DNA from: Flavobacteriales bacterium
GTDB taxonomy: Bacteria > Bacteroidota > Bacteroidia > Flavobacteriales_F > PHOS-HE28
DNA: 64,000 nt
Direction: 5' to 3'
NCBI GenBank assembly: GCA_016788295.1
Contig: JAEUSY010000031.1
Coordinates: forward strand, 1 to 64,000
Shown in pieces: positions 43,826 through 52,336 of this stretch (within the stretch, counting starts at the first letter, position 1; each line of letters begins with the position of its first letter). A program made the position numbers and the translations under genes. The notes beneath the pieces were generated by a model. The model was not told where the DNA came from. It saw only the letters and a program-made list of their open reading frames with translations, and searched no databases.

Positions 43826-45003
43826 CGGTGCAGTTGTTCAATGCCGCGGGCCACGCGCTGCATGGCCTCCACGAGCTTGTAGTCGCTGGTGGCGTAACTG
43901 ATCCGCAGGGTGCCCTCGGCGCCGAAGGAGGCACCTTCCACCAAGGCCACGCCCACGGCGTCCAGCAGGTGCAGGCTCAGGTCCACCGAGCCTTTGATGG
44001 TCTTGCCATCAATGGAACTGCGCACGTCAGGCATCAGGTAGAAGGCACCCTGGGGCACGTTGCAGCGCCAGCCGGGGATCTTGGCCACTTCGCGCAGCAC
44101 CAGGTCGCGTCGGCGCAGGAAGTCGGCACGCATGGGGGCGAGCACGGCGGGGTCGGACTCTACGCAGGCCTTGCACACGCGTTGGGCAATGCTGTTGGTG
44201 CCGCTGGTGAACTGGCCCTGCACCTTGGTGGCCGCCTGCGCTATCCACAGTGGGGCACCGATGTAGCCCACGCGCCAGCCGGTCAGGGCGAAGGCCTTGC
44301 TGAGGCCGTTCACGGTGATGGTGCGCTCGGCCATGCCGGGCAGGGTGCCGAAGCTCACGTGGTCGCCGTCGAACACGATGTGCTCGTAGATCTCGTCGGC
44401 GATCACATAAAGGTCCTTGTGCCGCGCCACCACTTCGGCCAGCGCTTCCAGTTCGGCACGGTCCATCACCGATCCGCTGGGGTTGCAGGGCGAGCTGAAC
44501 ATCAGCAGGCGCGTACGGGGCGTGATCGCTGCGGCGATGCGCTCCACGGGCGGCTTCCAGTTCTCGTCGATGGTGCTCTCCACGATCACGGGCGTGCCGC
44601 CGGCCAGCTTCACCTGTTCGGAGTAGCTTACCCAGTAGGGGGCGGGGATCACCACCTCATCACCGGGTCCCACCAGGCTCATCACCACGTTCATGATGCT
44701 CTGCTTGGCACCGGTGCTCACCACGATCTGGTCGGCGGTGTACTCCAGCCCGTTGTCGCGCTTGAACTTGGCGCAAATGGCCTGGCGCACGTCCAGCATG
44801 CCGTTCACGGGCGGGTATTTGTGCCAGGGGCCGTCGAGGGCCTCGTGGGCGGCCTTCAGGGCGAAGGCGGGCGGGTCGTGGTCGGGTTCGCCAAGGCTGA
44901 GGTCGATGATGTCGCGGCCCTGGGCCTTCAGTTCGCGGCTGCGACGCGCCATCAGGAGCGTGGCCGGTTCGGCGATGGCCAGTACGGTCGGGGAGAGGTG
45001 CAT
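43822..45003 (-). CDS. Pyridoxal-phosphate aminotransferase, class I (aspartate aminotransferase type)
   Basis: ATG 45003 gives 393 residues beginning MHLSPTVLAIAEPATL, the usual class Ib opening; ATG 45027 would add eight residues. Motifs: LSLGEPDHDPP (substrate end), STGAKQSIMN (phosphate side), SSPCNPSG (Asn contacting PLP), ADEIYEHI (Asp and Tyr), NGLSKAFALTGWRVGY with the Schiff-base Lys, and LRISYATSD with the carboxylate-binding Arg. It would transfer amino groups between aspartate (or a related amino acid) and 2-oxoglutarate. It is the first gene of the overlapping operon with rfaE1 and ubiE. Confidence 0.92.
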   Translation of the reverse strand: MHLSPTVLAIAEPATLLMARRSRELKAQGRDIIDLSLGEPDHDPPAFALKAAHEALDGPWHKYPPVNGMLDVRQAICAKFKRDNGLEYTADQIVVSTGAKQSIMNVVMSLVGPGDEVVIPAPYWVSYSEQVKLAGGTPVIVESTIDENWKPPVERIAAAITPRTRLLMFSSPCNPSGSVMDRAELEALAEVVARHKDLYVIADEIYEHIVFDGDHVSFGTLPGMAERTITVNGLSKAFALTGWRVGYIGAPLWIAQAATKVQGQFTSGTNSIAQRVCKACVESDPAVLAPMRADFLRRRDLVLREVAKIPGWRCNVPQGAFYLMPDVRSSIDGKTIKGSVDLSLHLLDAVGVALVEGASFGAEGTLRISYATSDYKLVEAMQRVARGIEQLHR

Positions 45004-45055
45004 GGGTGGTCCGTGGCCCCGGTGCATGGCAGAGGGGGCCGCGTTGATGAAGGGG

Positions 45056-45063
45056 CAAAACTA
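45056..45063 (-). promoter_or_regulatory. Bacteroidota -7 element TAGTTTTG for the aminotransferase-rfaE1-ubiE operon
   Basis: An exact TAnnTTTG on the reverse strand, 52 nt before ATG 45003. Confidence 0.55.
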
Positions 45064-45133
45064 ACACGTGCCGTTCGCGCGTTCCTCTGAATGCCCGGTG
45101 CGATCCCGATATTCGTCCACCGGTTTATCAACG

Positions 45134-45670
45134 ATGAACGATCCAGTGGTGCAGGTCCTCGTGGCCATTCTTCCTTCCGTGGTGGTCTTCCTCACGGCTT
45201 TTTACCTCATCAAACAGTTCATGGGCGCCCGTGCGTCCGAACGCATGGCGGCCCACCTGACCGATGTGCGCAAGGAGGACCACAAGCACATCCTGCCGCT
45301 GCGGTTGCAGGCCTACGAGCGCATCACGCTCTTCCTGGAGCGCATTTCGCCGGGAACACTGGTGTTGCGCATCCACAAAAGCCACCAGAGCTCCGGCTCG
45401 TTGCATGGCGAACTGGTGGCCACGGTGCGCGAGGAGTTCGATCACAACGTGACGCAGCAGATCTACGTGAGCGACAAGGCCTGGAGCAAGGTGAAGCAGG
45501 CCCGCGACGAGACCATCCGCCTGATCAACCTGAGCTACGAGCAGGTGGGCGATGTGCAGGCGGGCACCGAACTGAGCCGGAAGATCTTCGAGAACACGGC
45601 GCGGCTGTCGCACACGCCTTCGCAGGAGGCCATCCTCGCCATCAAGGAAGAGGTGCGCCGCCTGTTCTGA
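45134..45670 (+). CDS. Conserved Bacteroidota membrane-anchored protein, possibly DUF7935 type
   Basis: ATG 45134 gives 178 residues. One transmembrane helix (about 7-28, VAILPSVVVFLTAFYLI) is followed by a Lys/Arg-rich linker and a soluble, mostly helical domain with LRLQAYERITLFLERISP, VATVREEFDHNVTQQIYVS and DKAWSKVKQARDETIRLIN. The pattern recalls a small family seen next to housekeeping genes across the Bacteroidota with no assigned role. It is divergent from the aminotransferase operon and its last 29 bp overlap the end of the convergent meaB gene. Confidence 0.75.
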   Translation: MNDPVVQVLVAILPSVVVFLTAFYLIKQFMGARASERMAAHLTDVRKEDHKHILPLRLQAYERITLFLERISPGTLVLRIHKSHQSSGSLHGELVATVREEFDHNVTQQIYVSDKAWSKVKQARDETIRLINLSYEQVGDVQAGTELSRKIFENTARLSHTPSQEAILAIKEEVRRLF

Positions 45671-46649
45671 ACACGGCGATCAATTCCTCGGCCGCGCTGG
45701 CAGGGCTTCGGCGGCCTTCGCGCACATCCAGTTCCAACCGGGCCCATGCGGCCTGCACACCATGGTCGTTCTGTAGAGCGCGCATCAGGCTATCCTGCAC
45801 CGAGCGCCGTAGCCAGTGCAGGTCCTGTTCCTGTCTACGCTGGTGCAGGTAGCCGCTCCCGCTATCCGAAGTGTGTAACTGCTCAAGGCGGTCGCAGAGC
45901 CCGGCGATGCCCTGGCCGGTAACGGCGCTGGTCACCAGCACTTCGGGTTGGCGCCCACTGGGACGCGGTGGAAGGAGGCCGATGGCGTTGCGCAGGTCGT
46001 TCACGGCTGCGCGGCCCTTGTTATCGGTGTCCGTATCGCCCTTGGTCAACGCGATCAGGTCGGCGGCCTCCATGATGCCGCGCTTGATGCCCTGCAGTTC
46101 GTCACCGGCACCGGCGATCATCAGCAGCAGGGTGAGGTCGGTCATGCGGTCCACTTCCAGTTCGCTCTGGCCCACGCCCACGGTCTCCACCAGGATGCGG
46201 TCGAAACCTGCGGCCTCGCACAGGGCGATGGTCTCGCGGGTGCGCCGGGCCACCCCGCCGAGGTCGCCGCCGGTGGCCGTGGGGCGTATGAAGGCCGCAT
46301 CGGAAAGTGACAGGCGCTCCATGCGGGTCTTGTCGCCGAGAATGCTTCCGCCGCTGCGGGCGCTGCTGGGATCAACGGCCAGCACGGCCACACGGTGCCC
46401 CCTATCGATCAGTTCCATGCCCAAGGCATCGATCAGTGTGCTTTTGCCCACGCCGGGGATCCCGGTGATGCCAATGCGCAACGAGCGTCCGGACAGTGGC
46501 AGGCAGTGTTCGATCAAGTTGTTCGCCAAGCTGCGGTCACCGGGTCGTTCGCTTTCCACCAAGGTGATGGCGCGTCCCAAGGCCATGCGCCGCTGTGGAC
46601 CTGGCAGTGTCGGATCCGTGAGCTGTAGCAGGAGGGTGTCGCGCTGCAT
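45642..46649 (-). CDS. meaB: Methylmalonyl-CoA mutase-associated GTPase MeaB
   Basis: MeaB is a G3E P-loop GTPase that loads and protects adenosylcobalamin in methylmalonyl-CoA mutase. The 335 residues have the P-loop GITGIPGVGKST (60-71), VLAVDPSSARSGGSILGDKTRM, FIRPTATGGDLGGVARRT, ETVGVGQSE (switch) and the base-recognition ALTKGD. The C-terminal dimerisation arm is present. It implies methylmalonyl-CoA mutase elsewhere in the genome. It lies 6 bp after the hypothetical gene at 46656. Confidence 0.95.
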   Translation of the reverse strand: MQRDTLLLQLTDPTLPGPQRRMALGRAITLVESERPGDRSLANNLIEHCLPLSGRSLRIGITGIPGVGKSTLIDALGMELIDRGHRVAVLAVDPSSARSGGSILGDKTRMERLSLSDAAFIRPTATGGDLGGVARRTRETIALCEAAGFDRILVETVGVGQSELEVDRMTDLTLLLMIAGAGDELQGIKRGIMEAADLIALTKGDTDTDNKGRAAVNDLRNAIGLLPPRPSGRQPEVLVTSAVTGQGIAGLCDRLEQLHTSDSGSGYLHQRRQEQDLHWLRRSVQDSLMRALQNDHGVQAAWARLELDVREGRRSPASAAEELIAVFRTGGAPLP

Positions 46650-46655
46650 CTACGT

Positions 46656-47228
46656 TCAGTAGCCCTTCCGGTAGTTGTCCACCCAGGCACTGTCGCACAC
46701 ATCGTGCAGCAGGCGGAACACGTTCTCGCCCGTGGCCATGCCGTTCAGGTGCATGATGCCGTAGTCGGTCAGCAGAAGCAATTGGCGTTCGGAGGGTGCC
46801 TCGCGTTTCTCGGCCCAGCCCTTGCCGGGGTGCTGGCCCTCGCGCTGTTTGTAGGGATACTCCCAGTAGCGCAACTTCCACAGGACGTCGAACACTTCAC
46901 AGTCCGGCAATACACGCTTGTCCTCGGGGTATTTGCGAGGCAGGCAGAGGGGGATGTTGTACTTGGCAAAGAGGTTCTCGCCCGTGGGGTTGGCCTTACT
47001 GGGTGTGCCTCCGCCTGCCTGAAGCATGAAGGTGGTGCGGGTCAACGGGGTGGTGCCGATCACGCGACCCTCGAACTCCTTGATCTCGAAGAGGGTGAAG
47101 AGCTCATTGTTCATGCCCGTGCTCAGGCTCAGCCCGAAACTGTGCGTGGCCAGCAACGGATGTGCTTCACCTGCACCTACGGAGGTCGGCAGCCAGCATA
47201 GGATCACGAGCAGGGCAACGGCACGCAT
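46656..47228 (-). CDS. Exported protein of unknown function, operon with meaB
   Basis: The protein has 190 residues and a signal peptide (MRAVALLVILCWLPTSVGAG). The mature part contains two Cys (PLCLPRK and LPDCEVF) and a further Cys near the end (LHDVCDSAW), aromatic-rich LRYWEYPYKQ and an LTDYGIMHLNGM segment. I do not recognise the family. The promoter TATCTTTG ends 4 nt before ATG 47228, so the transcript would be leaderless. It precedes meaB by 6 bp and is likely co-transcribed with it. Confidence 0.7.
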   Translation of the reverse strand: MRAVALLVILCWLPTSVGAGEAHPLLATHSFGLSLSTGMNNELFTLFEIKEFEGRVIGTTPLTRTTFMLQAGGGTPSKANPTGENLFAKYNIPLCLPRKYPEDKRVLPDCEVFDVLWKLRYWEYPYKQREGQHPGKGWAEKREAPSERQLLLLTDYGIMHLNGMATGENVFRLLHDVCDSAWVDNYRKGY

Positions 47229-47232
47229 GGAA

Positions 47233-47240
47233 CAAAGATA
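47233..47240 (-). promoter_or_regulatory. Bacteroidota -7 element TATCTTTG, 4 nt before a start codon
   Basis: An exact consensus is followed by TTCC and then ATG 47228. Confidence 0.6.
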
Positions 47241-47266
47241 CCGGAGGCGGGTACCCGTGTAAAGAA

Positions 47267-47297
47267 AGCCCCCGGCAAGCGCGTGCTTCCGGGGGCT
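47267..47297 (-). terminator. Strong terminator after the first giant gene of the right-hand array
   Basis: AGCCCCCGG pairs with CCGGGGGCT and AAGC with GCTT inside; the reverse-strand tail is TTTCTTT. It begins about 21 bp after the stop at 47318. Confidence 0.85.
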
Positions 47298-47317
47298 CTT
47301 CAGCGATGTGGACGGCC

Positions 47318-50300
47318 CTATTGCTTGATGAACCTGGTCCGTCCGATCCGGTCGTTGCCCTGGCTCAGCTCAACCTGGTAGGCACCGGCCTCCAGGCCCT
47401 GCAAGGGTAGCTCGAACTGGAAGGTGCCGGTGGTGCCTGATGTGGTGCCCTGCTTGGCAATGCGACCGCTCTGGTCGATCACCGTCCACGACAAGGTGCC
47501 CTCGCTCGGTAGGTCGAGCGTGATGTATACCAGGTCCATGGCCGGGTTGGGATGCAGGGCTATGCTGGGCGTGCGACCTTGGAAGTAGACCGGTACCGCA
47601 TGCGAGTAGGTCACCGTGCCGTCCTGGTCCACTTGTTCCAAACGGTAGTAGCTGAGGCCGGGTAGCGGTGCGGCATCCTTCAGCGCGTAGTCCAAGGTCT
47701 GCATGGAGTTCCCTGCCGCGTTCAAACGACCGACATGTGTGAAGTTCTCGCCATCGGCGGATCGTTGTACGTTGAACCACGCCGAGTTGCTCTCGCTAAC
47801 GGTGGTCCAAAGCACATCCACGTGGGCCTCTGCGGCCTTGGCATCGAATTGCAACAGTTCCACCGGCAGGAAGAAACCGCAGGTGAGGATGCCCGTGTTG
47901 GAGAAGCTGATGGTGGCGCCCGAGTTGTTCGCCGAGGCATTGCTCACGTAAAGCATGTACACCTGATCAACCCCCACGGTGAGGTTCTGCAGCCATTGGT
48001 CGCCACCCGCACCTTCGGTGAGGTCAGCGGCCACTCCGTTCAGGCCCGTGGCACCACCGCCCGCTGTTGAGGTGGCGAACGAGCACCGGATGGGCGTGTT
48101 GAACGGCGAGTAGGAAAGTGCCTCGCAGGCACCCGACCAGTTGGTGGAGTCGTTGATGGTATAGTTGAAGGGACCCCAGATGGCGAAGTTCAGGTTGGTG
48201 CCTGCCACGGTGGGCGTAAGCGTGAGGCCGAGGGGTCCTGCCGTGGTGGTGGAGAAGGCATACCATGTACCATGGTTCTCGCCGCCCACCAGGCATCCGG
48301 TGGCCGGTGCGATCATGTCGCCCACGCTGCCCGAGTTGGTTCCACCCACATTGATGGGGCCGTTGGTGCAGATGATGTTCGCGCCAAGGCAATCCTGGGG
48401 GGGCGGAGCGGGAGCGGCGCAGTTGGCCACGAAGGTGTAGTTGCCGCTCACTGCCGGAATGGCCGAGTGGTACTGGGCATAGGTGCTGCCCACCAGGTCA
48501 AGCGTCCAGTAGTTGTCCGTGGGGAAATAGCCCACACCACTGTAGGTGATCGAGACCACGTCGCCGACATCAAGGCCCAGCAGCACTTGGTTGAAGGTGC
48601 CTGATTGAATGGTGTAGGTGCTCGGTGAGCCGCCGTTGATGGTGACCGTTATCGATGAGCCTGCCCATCCATCGCCGAACACATCGTACAAGCGCAGGGC
48701 ATAGATGCAATCGGCATTGGGGTTGAAGGCGCTCTGGCATTGCACAATGGCCGACCAGCCCGCCAGGTTCACGATGTCGTCACTGGTCATGGAGACGGTG
48801 ATGCATCCACTGGGGTGGGTGCTGGTGAAGGGGCCGGGGATCACATTGCCTGTGAAACCTCCGGGACCAAGTGTTTGGTTGCACCAACCCGCCGGGGCGC
48901 CGCATGTAGGAAGGCCGGCCGGTCCGATGAACTGGCTGCCGTTGGCGTTGAAGGGTGAGACCACCGGGCCGTTGTACACGTACACATTGTCCCAGCCGTT
49001 CTCGATGGCAAAGGAAGTGAAGGTCAGCGTGACCGCATCCCCGGCGATATCGGGGCAATAGGTCTGGCTCCACTGGGTGCCGCATGGTGCCGGCCAGCAA
49101 CCGTTGCCGCCCACGTTGGCGGGGTTCTGGTTGGTGGCATTGAAGTAGTTGCCATTGGGCCCTCCCGGGTCATACACCGTGGTGCCGCAAAGGCCCGTTG
49201 GAGGTGGGGGTGGGGGCGGCGGTGGTTGTGGGGGGCCACATCGTAGCGTGGCTGCCCAGCCGCTGGCCACGATGCTGCCATCAGAGGTAAAACGCAAGGT
49301 CAGACAGCCACTGGGATGCGTGCTTATGAATGGACCAGGAATATTCGTGCCTGAGAAGGTGCCCAAGGAGGGCGCAAGAACATCAGGCCCGTTGAAGATG
49401 GTCACGAAGTCGAAGTTCTGCTCCGTGGCGAACTGGTTGAAGGTCATGGTCAATACCTCGCCGGGTACGGACGGACAGTAGGTAGTGGTCACGAACGCGC
49501 CGTTGGCATAGTTGCCCGCAGCTCCTCCTGGGTCATATACCGTTGTGCCGCATACGCCGTTGATGGCCGGTGCGGGCGGCAGGGGTGGGCCGCAGGATAC
49601 CATCAATTCCCAGCCGCTGTTCACCACGCTGGCGTTGGAGGTGAAGCGCACGGTGAGGCACCCGGTGGAGTGCGTGGAAACGAAGCCCGGGGGCAACTGG
49701 CCACCTGAGTACGCACCCAGCACCGGCGATGCCGTGGTGGGCCCGTTATAGATGGTCATGATATCGAAGTTCGCCTGCGTATTGAACGCCACGAAGGCCA
49801 GGGCCACCACATCGCCAGGGTTCTCGGGGCAGAAGGTCTGTTCATACACCTCGTTGTTCCCATAGTTGCCCGTGGCGCCACCTGAGTCATAGGTGGTCAC
49901 GTCGCAGCCATTGATGGGCGTGGCAGCGGTCTGTCGGGCGCAGATGTTGAAGGCGCCCACCACACCGGTCTGGCGCCATACTCGCACATATACGGTGCTG
50001 CCGGGCGTCAATCCTCCGAAGAGCTGTTGGGGCATGGCCGCACCGAACGAACTTCCGCCCACCTGGCAGTTCACCGGGGGCACCAAGGCCAGCGTGAGGT
50101 TATTGGTGGCACAGCTGCCGCTGGCCACTTGGTAAAGCGCCAAGGCCGCATCGGTCATCACCTGGCCCTGTGTGTTGATCTCCACCTGTCCGTTCGCAGG
50201 TACCACAACGCTGTACCACACATCGTTCTGCACGGGTGCACCACAGGCGGGTGCGGGCACGCCCAGCGTAAGGCCGGCCGATTCGTTGGTGGTGGGCACC

Positions 50301-52015
50301 AGGTTGCACGAGGTGCTCGTGTTCAGCGGAATGGCGCCGCAGGGATTGTCGTTGGGCGGTGGCACGCTCTCGGTCACGCACAGTTCAAAGGTGCCGTTGG
50401 TGTTCGCGCCTTGTGGCCAAACGCGCACGTAGATGGTTTCGCCGGGCACCAAGGCCGGTGCAATGGCCGGTGTGGCCGTTTGGCTGTTGATGCGCGGCAT
50501 GTTGTTGGTCGGTGCCAACTGGTTGTCGTTGCAGGCGATCTGGGTAAGCGTACCGCTGAAGCCGGGCGGGTTGCAGACCGAACCACCGGGGCTCAGGCGG
50601 TACCAGGCCATGGCCATATCGGTCAGCGTGCCGGCGAAGGTGTTCACCGTAAAGGCGCCCGTGGCGGGCACGGTCACCGCGAACCATACATCGGCGTTGG
50701 GTGCGCCACCGCAGGTGGGGGCGCCGATCGTAAGGCCCGCAAGGCTGGTTGGGGTGGCGTAGGTGGTGTTGTAAAGGCCGGGTGTGCACGTGGTGGGCGT
50801 GGGCATGTTGAAGGCCCCGCACGGGTTATCGTTCTGCGGTGGCACCGGCTCGAAGGCGCAGATGTTGAAGGTTCCCTGTTGGCTGATGTTGTTCGGCGCC
50901 CAAACGCGGATGAACACCGTGGAACCACCTGCCAACCCGCTCAAAAGCAACGATGGCGGTGCGCTCGCGTTGCAGGCCACGAGGGCCCAGCTTGCCAACG
51001 GGGCGCTGCACGAGGGGGCGGTGTACACGGCGATGCCCAGGCTCGAAGCACTGATCAATGAGGTGTTCACCGCCAGGTTGCCCGAGGCGGGTACCACGGC
51101 GCTGAACCACACATCGCGATTAGCATAGGCGCCGCAGCCCGGTGCCGGAATGCCCAGCGAGCCCGTTGCCCACGCGTTGTTCCCGGCTTGGAACACGCAC
51201 GAGGTACCAACAGTCAGCCCAGTGGCCGTACAGGGTTCATCGTTGACAGGAGGGGCTGGTACAGGAGCGCATTGTATCTGTAGAGTGCCGCAATTAGTAC
51301 CGCTAACGGTACAAGGGTCCAACCATAACTTTATGCGGTATGTGCCAGAGGCTGTGGGGGCAAAGGCCAACGTGGCATGGCCTCCGGCTGTGCCGCAGCC
51401 ATCATCATCCGTAGTTGGAAAACCAGTAGCCAGAGCAGTTCCAGTCGCCGTGGTCACGGCCAGGTAGGAGTCCCACGTGGTGGCCGATCCGCACATGCTG
51501 ATCGTGTAGATGTTGCCTACGCACATATAATAGTTAACCGCTTGACCGGCACATGCGGGGGCCGTGAAGGTGGCCGGACATACGGAACAGTTCAAGTTCG
51601 TAGGCGTACCGCCACCTGTGGGCGGGTAATTCAGAGTGTAGCCAGGCATTGTGAACGTGTGCAATGCACCACCTGTAACAGTAGCGTTCTGGCTCAGTTG
51701 TACGGTGTTGGCACCACACACACCACCAGAGATGAAGGTGCCAACGGGTACGTTGGGACCTGATATTGGAGCTGAGTTGGTTATCAGTACTGGATTACAT
51801 CCTGAAATTGTCGCCAGATTGCTTCCTGCCGTGGTGGTCATTGTCATCTGCACAGTGGTATTGGGTGGAATACCGGTTGCAGTGAATGCGGCTGTAGAAA
51901 TTGTGGTCTGACCAGCAGGGGTCGTGTTTCCACCGGTCAGGCAAGGCGGTTGGGCAACCGCGTTCCAGCTAATGCCGATCGAGAGGAGGAATACGAGTGC
52001 GTAGCGTGGGTTCAT
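47318..52015 (-). CDS. Giant T9SS-secreted protein: NDxPC beta-domains, three CUB-like domains
   Basis: The protein has 1565 residues and a signal peptide ending AVAQ at about residue 21. The N-terminal 240-residue domain (TMTTTAGSN, CSVCPATFTAPACAGQ, YYMCVGNIYTISMC) is shared with the next gene. Three beta-domains of about 135 residues follow, each opening NDxPC and containing DVWFxxxVPxxG and a closing VYVRVW...GTFNIC. Then come three CUB-like domains (YDPGGAAGNY, YCP, FNQFATEQNFDFVTIFNGP, STHPSGCLTLRFTSDGS), a proline run between the second and third, a GDGW domain, a C-terminal core (FAIWGPF, RCSF, LTEGAGGDQWLQ, YLLYVSN), an FN3-like domain and a type A T9SS tail (LHPNPAMDLVY onward). Adhesion or polymer binding is inferred. 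The first 760 bp are poorer in G+C. Confidence 0.87.
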   Translation of the reverse strand: MNPRYALVFLLSIGISWNAVAQPPCLTGGNTTPAGQTTISTAAFTATGIPPNTTVQMTMTTTAGSNLATISGCNPVLITNSAPISGPNVPVGTFISGGVCGANTVQLSQNATVTGGALHTFTMPGYTLNYPPTGGGTPTNLNCSVCPATFTAPACAGQAVNYYMCVGNIYTISMCGSATTWDSYLAVTTATGTALATGFPTTDDDGCGTAGGHATLAFAPTASGTYRIKLWLDPCTVSGTNCGTLQIQCAPVPAPPVNDEPCTATGLTVGTSCVFQAGNNAWATGSLGIPAPGCGAYANRDVWFSAVVPASGNLAVNTSLISASSLGIAVYTAPSCSAPLASWALVACNASAPPSLLLSGLAGGSTVFIRVWAPNNISQQGTFNICAFEPVPPQNDNPCGAFNMPTPTTCTPGLYNTTYATPTSLAGLTIGAPTCGGAPNADVWFAVTVPATGAFTVNTFAGTLTDMAMAWYRLSPGGSVCNPPGFSGTLTQIACNDNQLAPTNNMPRINSQTATPAIAPALVPGETIYVRVWPQGANTNGTFELCVTESVPPPNDNPCGAIPLNTSTSCNLVPTTNESAGLTLGVPAPACGAPVQNDVWYSVVVPANGQVEINTQGQVMTDAALALYQVASGSCATNNLTLALVPPVNCQVGGSSFGAAMPQQLFGGLTPGSTVYVRVWRQTGVVGAFNICARQTAATPINGCDVTTYDSGGATGNYGNNEVYEQTFCPENPGDVVALAFVAFNTQANFDIMTIYNGPTTASPVLGAYSGGQLPPGFVSTHSTGCLTVRFTSNASVVNSGWELMVSCGPPLPPAPAINGVCGTTVYDPGGAAGNYANGAFVTTTYCPSVPGEVLTMTFNQFATEQNFDFVTIFNGPDVLAPSLGTFSGTNIPGPFISTHPSGCLTLRFTSDGSIVASGWAATLRCGPPQPPPPPPPPPTGLCGTTVYDPGGPNGNYFNATNQNPANVGGNGCWPAPCGTQWSQTYCPDIAGDAVTLTFTSFAIENGWDNVYVYNGPVVSPFNANGSQFIGPAGLPTCGAPAGWCNQTLGPGGFTGNVIPGPFTSTHPSGCITVSMTSDDIVNLAGWSAIVQCQSAFNPNADCIYALRLYDVFGDGWAGSSITVTINGGSPSTYTIQSGTFNQVLLGLDVGDVVSITYSGVGYFPTDNYWTLDLVGSTYAQYHSAIPAVSGNYTFVANCAAPAPPPQDCLGANIICTNGPINVGGTNSGSVGDMIAPATGCLVGGENHGTWYAFSTTTAGPLGLTLTPTVAGTNLNFAIWGPFNYTINDSTNWSGACEALSYSPFNTPIRCSFATSTAGGGATGLNGVAADLTEGAGGDQWLQNLTVGVDQVYMLYVSNASANNSGATISFSNTGILTCGFFLPVELLQFDAKAAEAHVDVLWTTVSESNSAWFNVQRSADGENFTHVGRLNAAGNSMQTLDYALKDAAPLPGLSYYRLEQVDQDGTVTYSHAVPVYFQGRTPSIALHPNPAMDLVYITLDLPSEGTLSWTVIDQSGRIAKQGTTSGTTGTFQFELPLQGLEAGAYQVELSQGNDRIGRTRFIKQ

Positions 52016-52336
52016 GGGCAGGTGGGCCTTGTACTGCGCGTTGTTCTATCAATGGGAATACACCGTGAACACACGCCTTTGGCGGGCCTTGATCGGTATG
52101 GATGCAGGTCCAATTGCCATGTGGCGGTGGTTGTTCATGGGTGTTCCGCGTACCGGTGCCGGTACATGGAACAGGCTAAAGGTAAGCGAATGATCAGGTT
52201 ATCAACACTTGTGTGTTAGTTCTATCGGGATCCCATCCGCATACCTCTACCGCATAAATGACGAAGGGACCCGTGGAGCGTTGCCCACGGGTCCCTTCCG
52301 GACGATCACGGTCTTTCAACCGTTCATCAACGATCG
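52016..52336. other. 321-bp gap between two giant genes
   Basis: No gene is seen. It holds the terminator at 52263-52298 for the gene on its right and a possible promoter (TACCTTTA, 52177-52184, reverse strand) for the gene on its left, giving a leader of about 155 nt. Just after that element, arms GTACCGG and CCGGTAC separated by TG (52150-52165) form an inverted repeat. Confidence 0.55.
52263..52298 (-). terminator. Strong terminator after the second giant gene
   Basis: GAAGGGACCCGTGG and CCACGGGTCCCTTC form a perfect 14-bp stem around an 8-nt loop, 38 bp after the stop at 52337. Confidence 0.85.
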
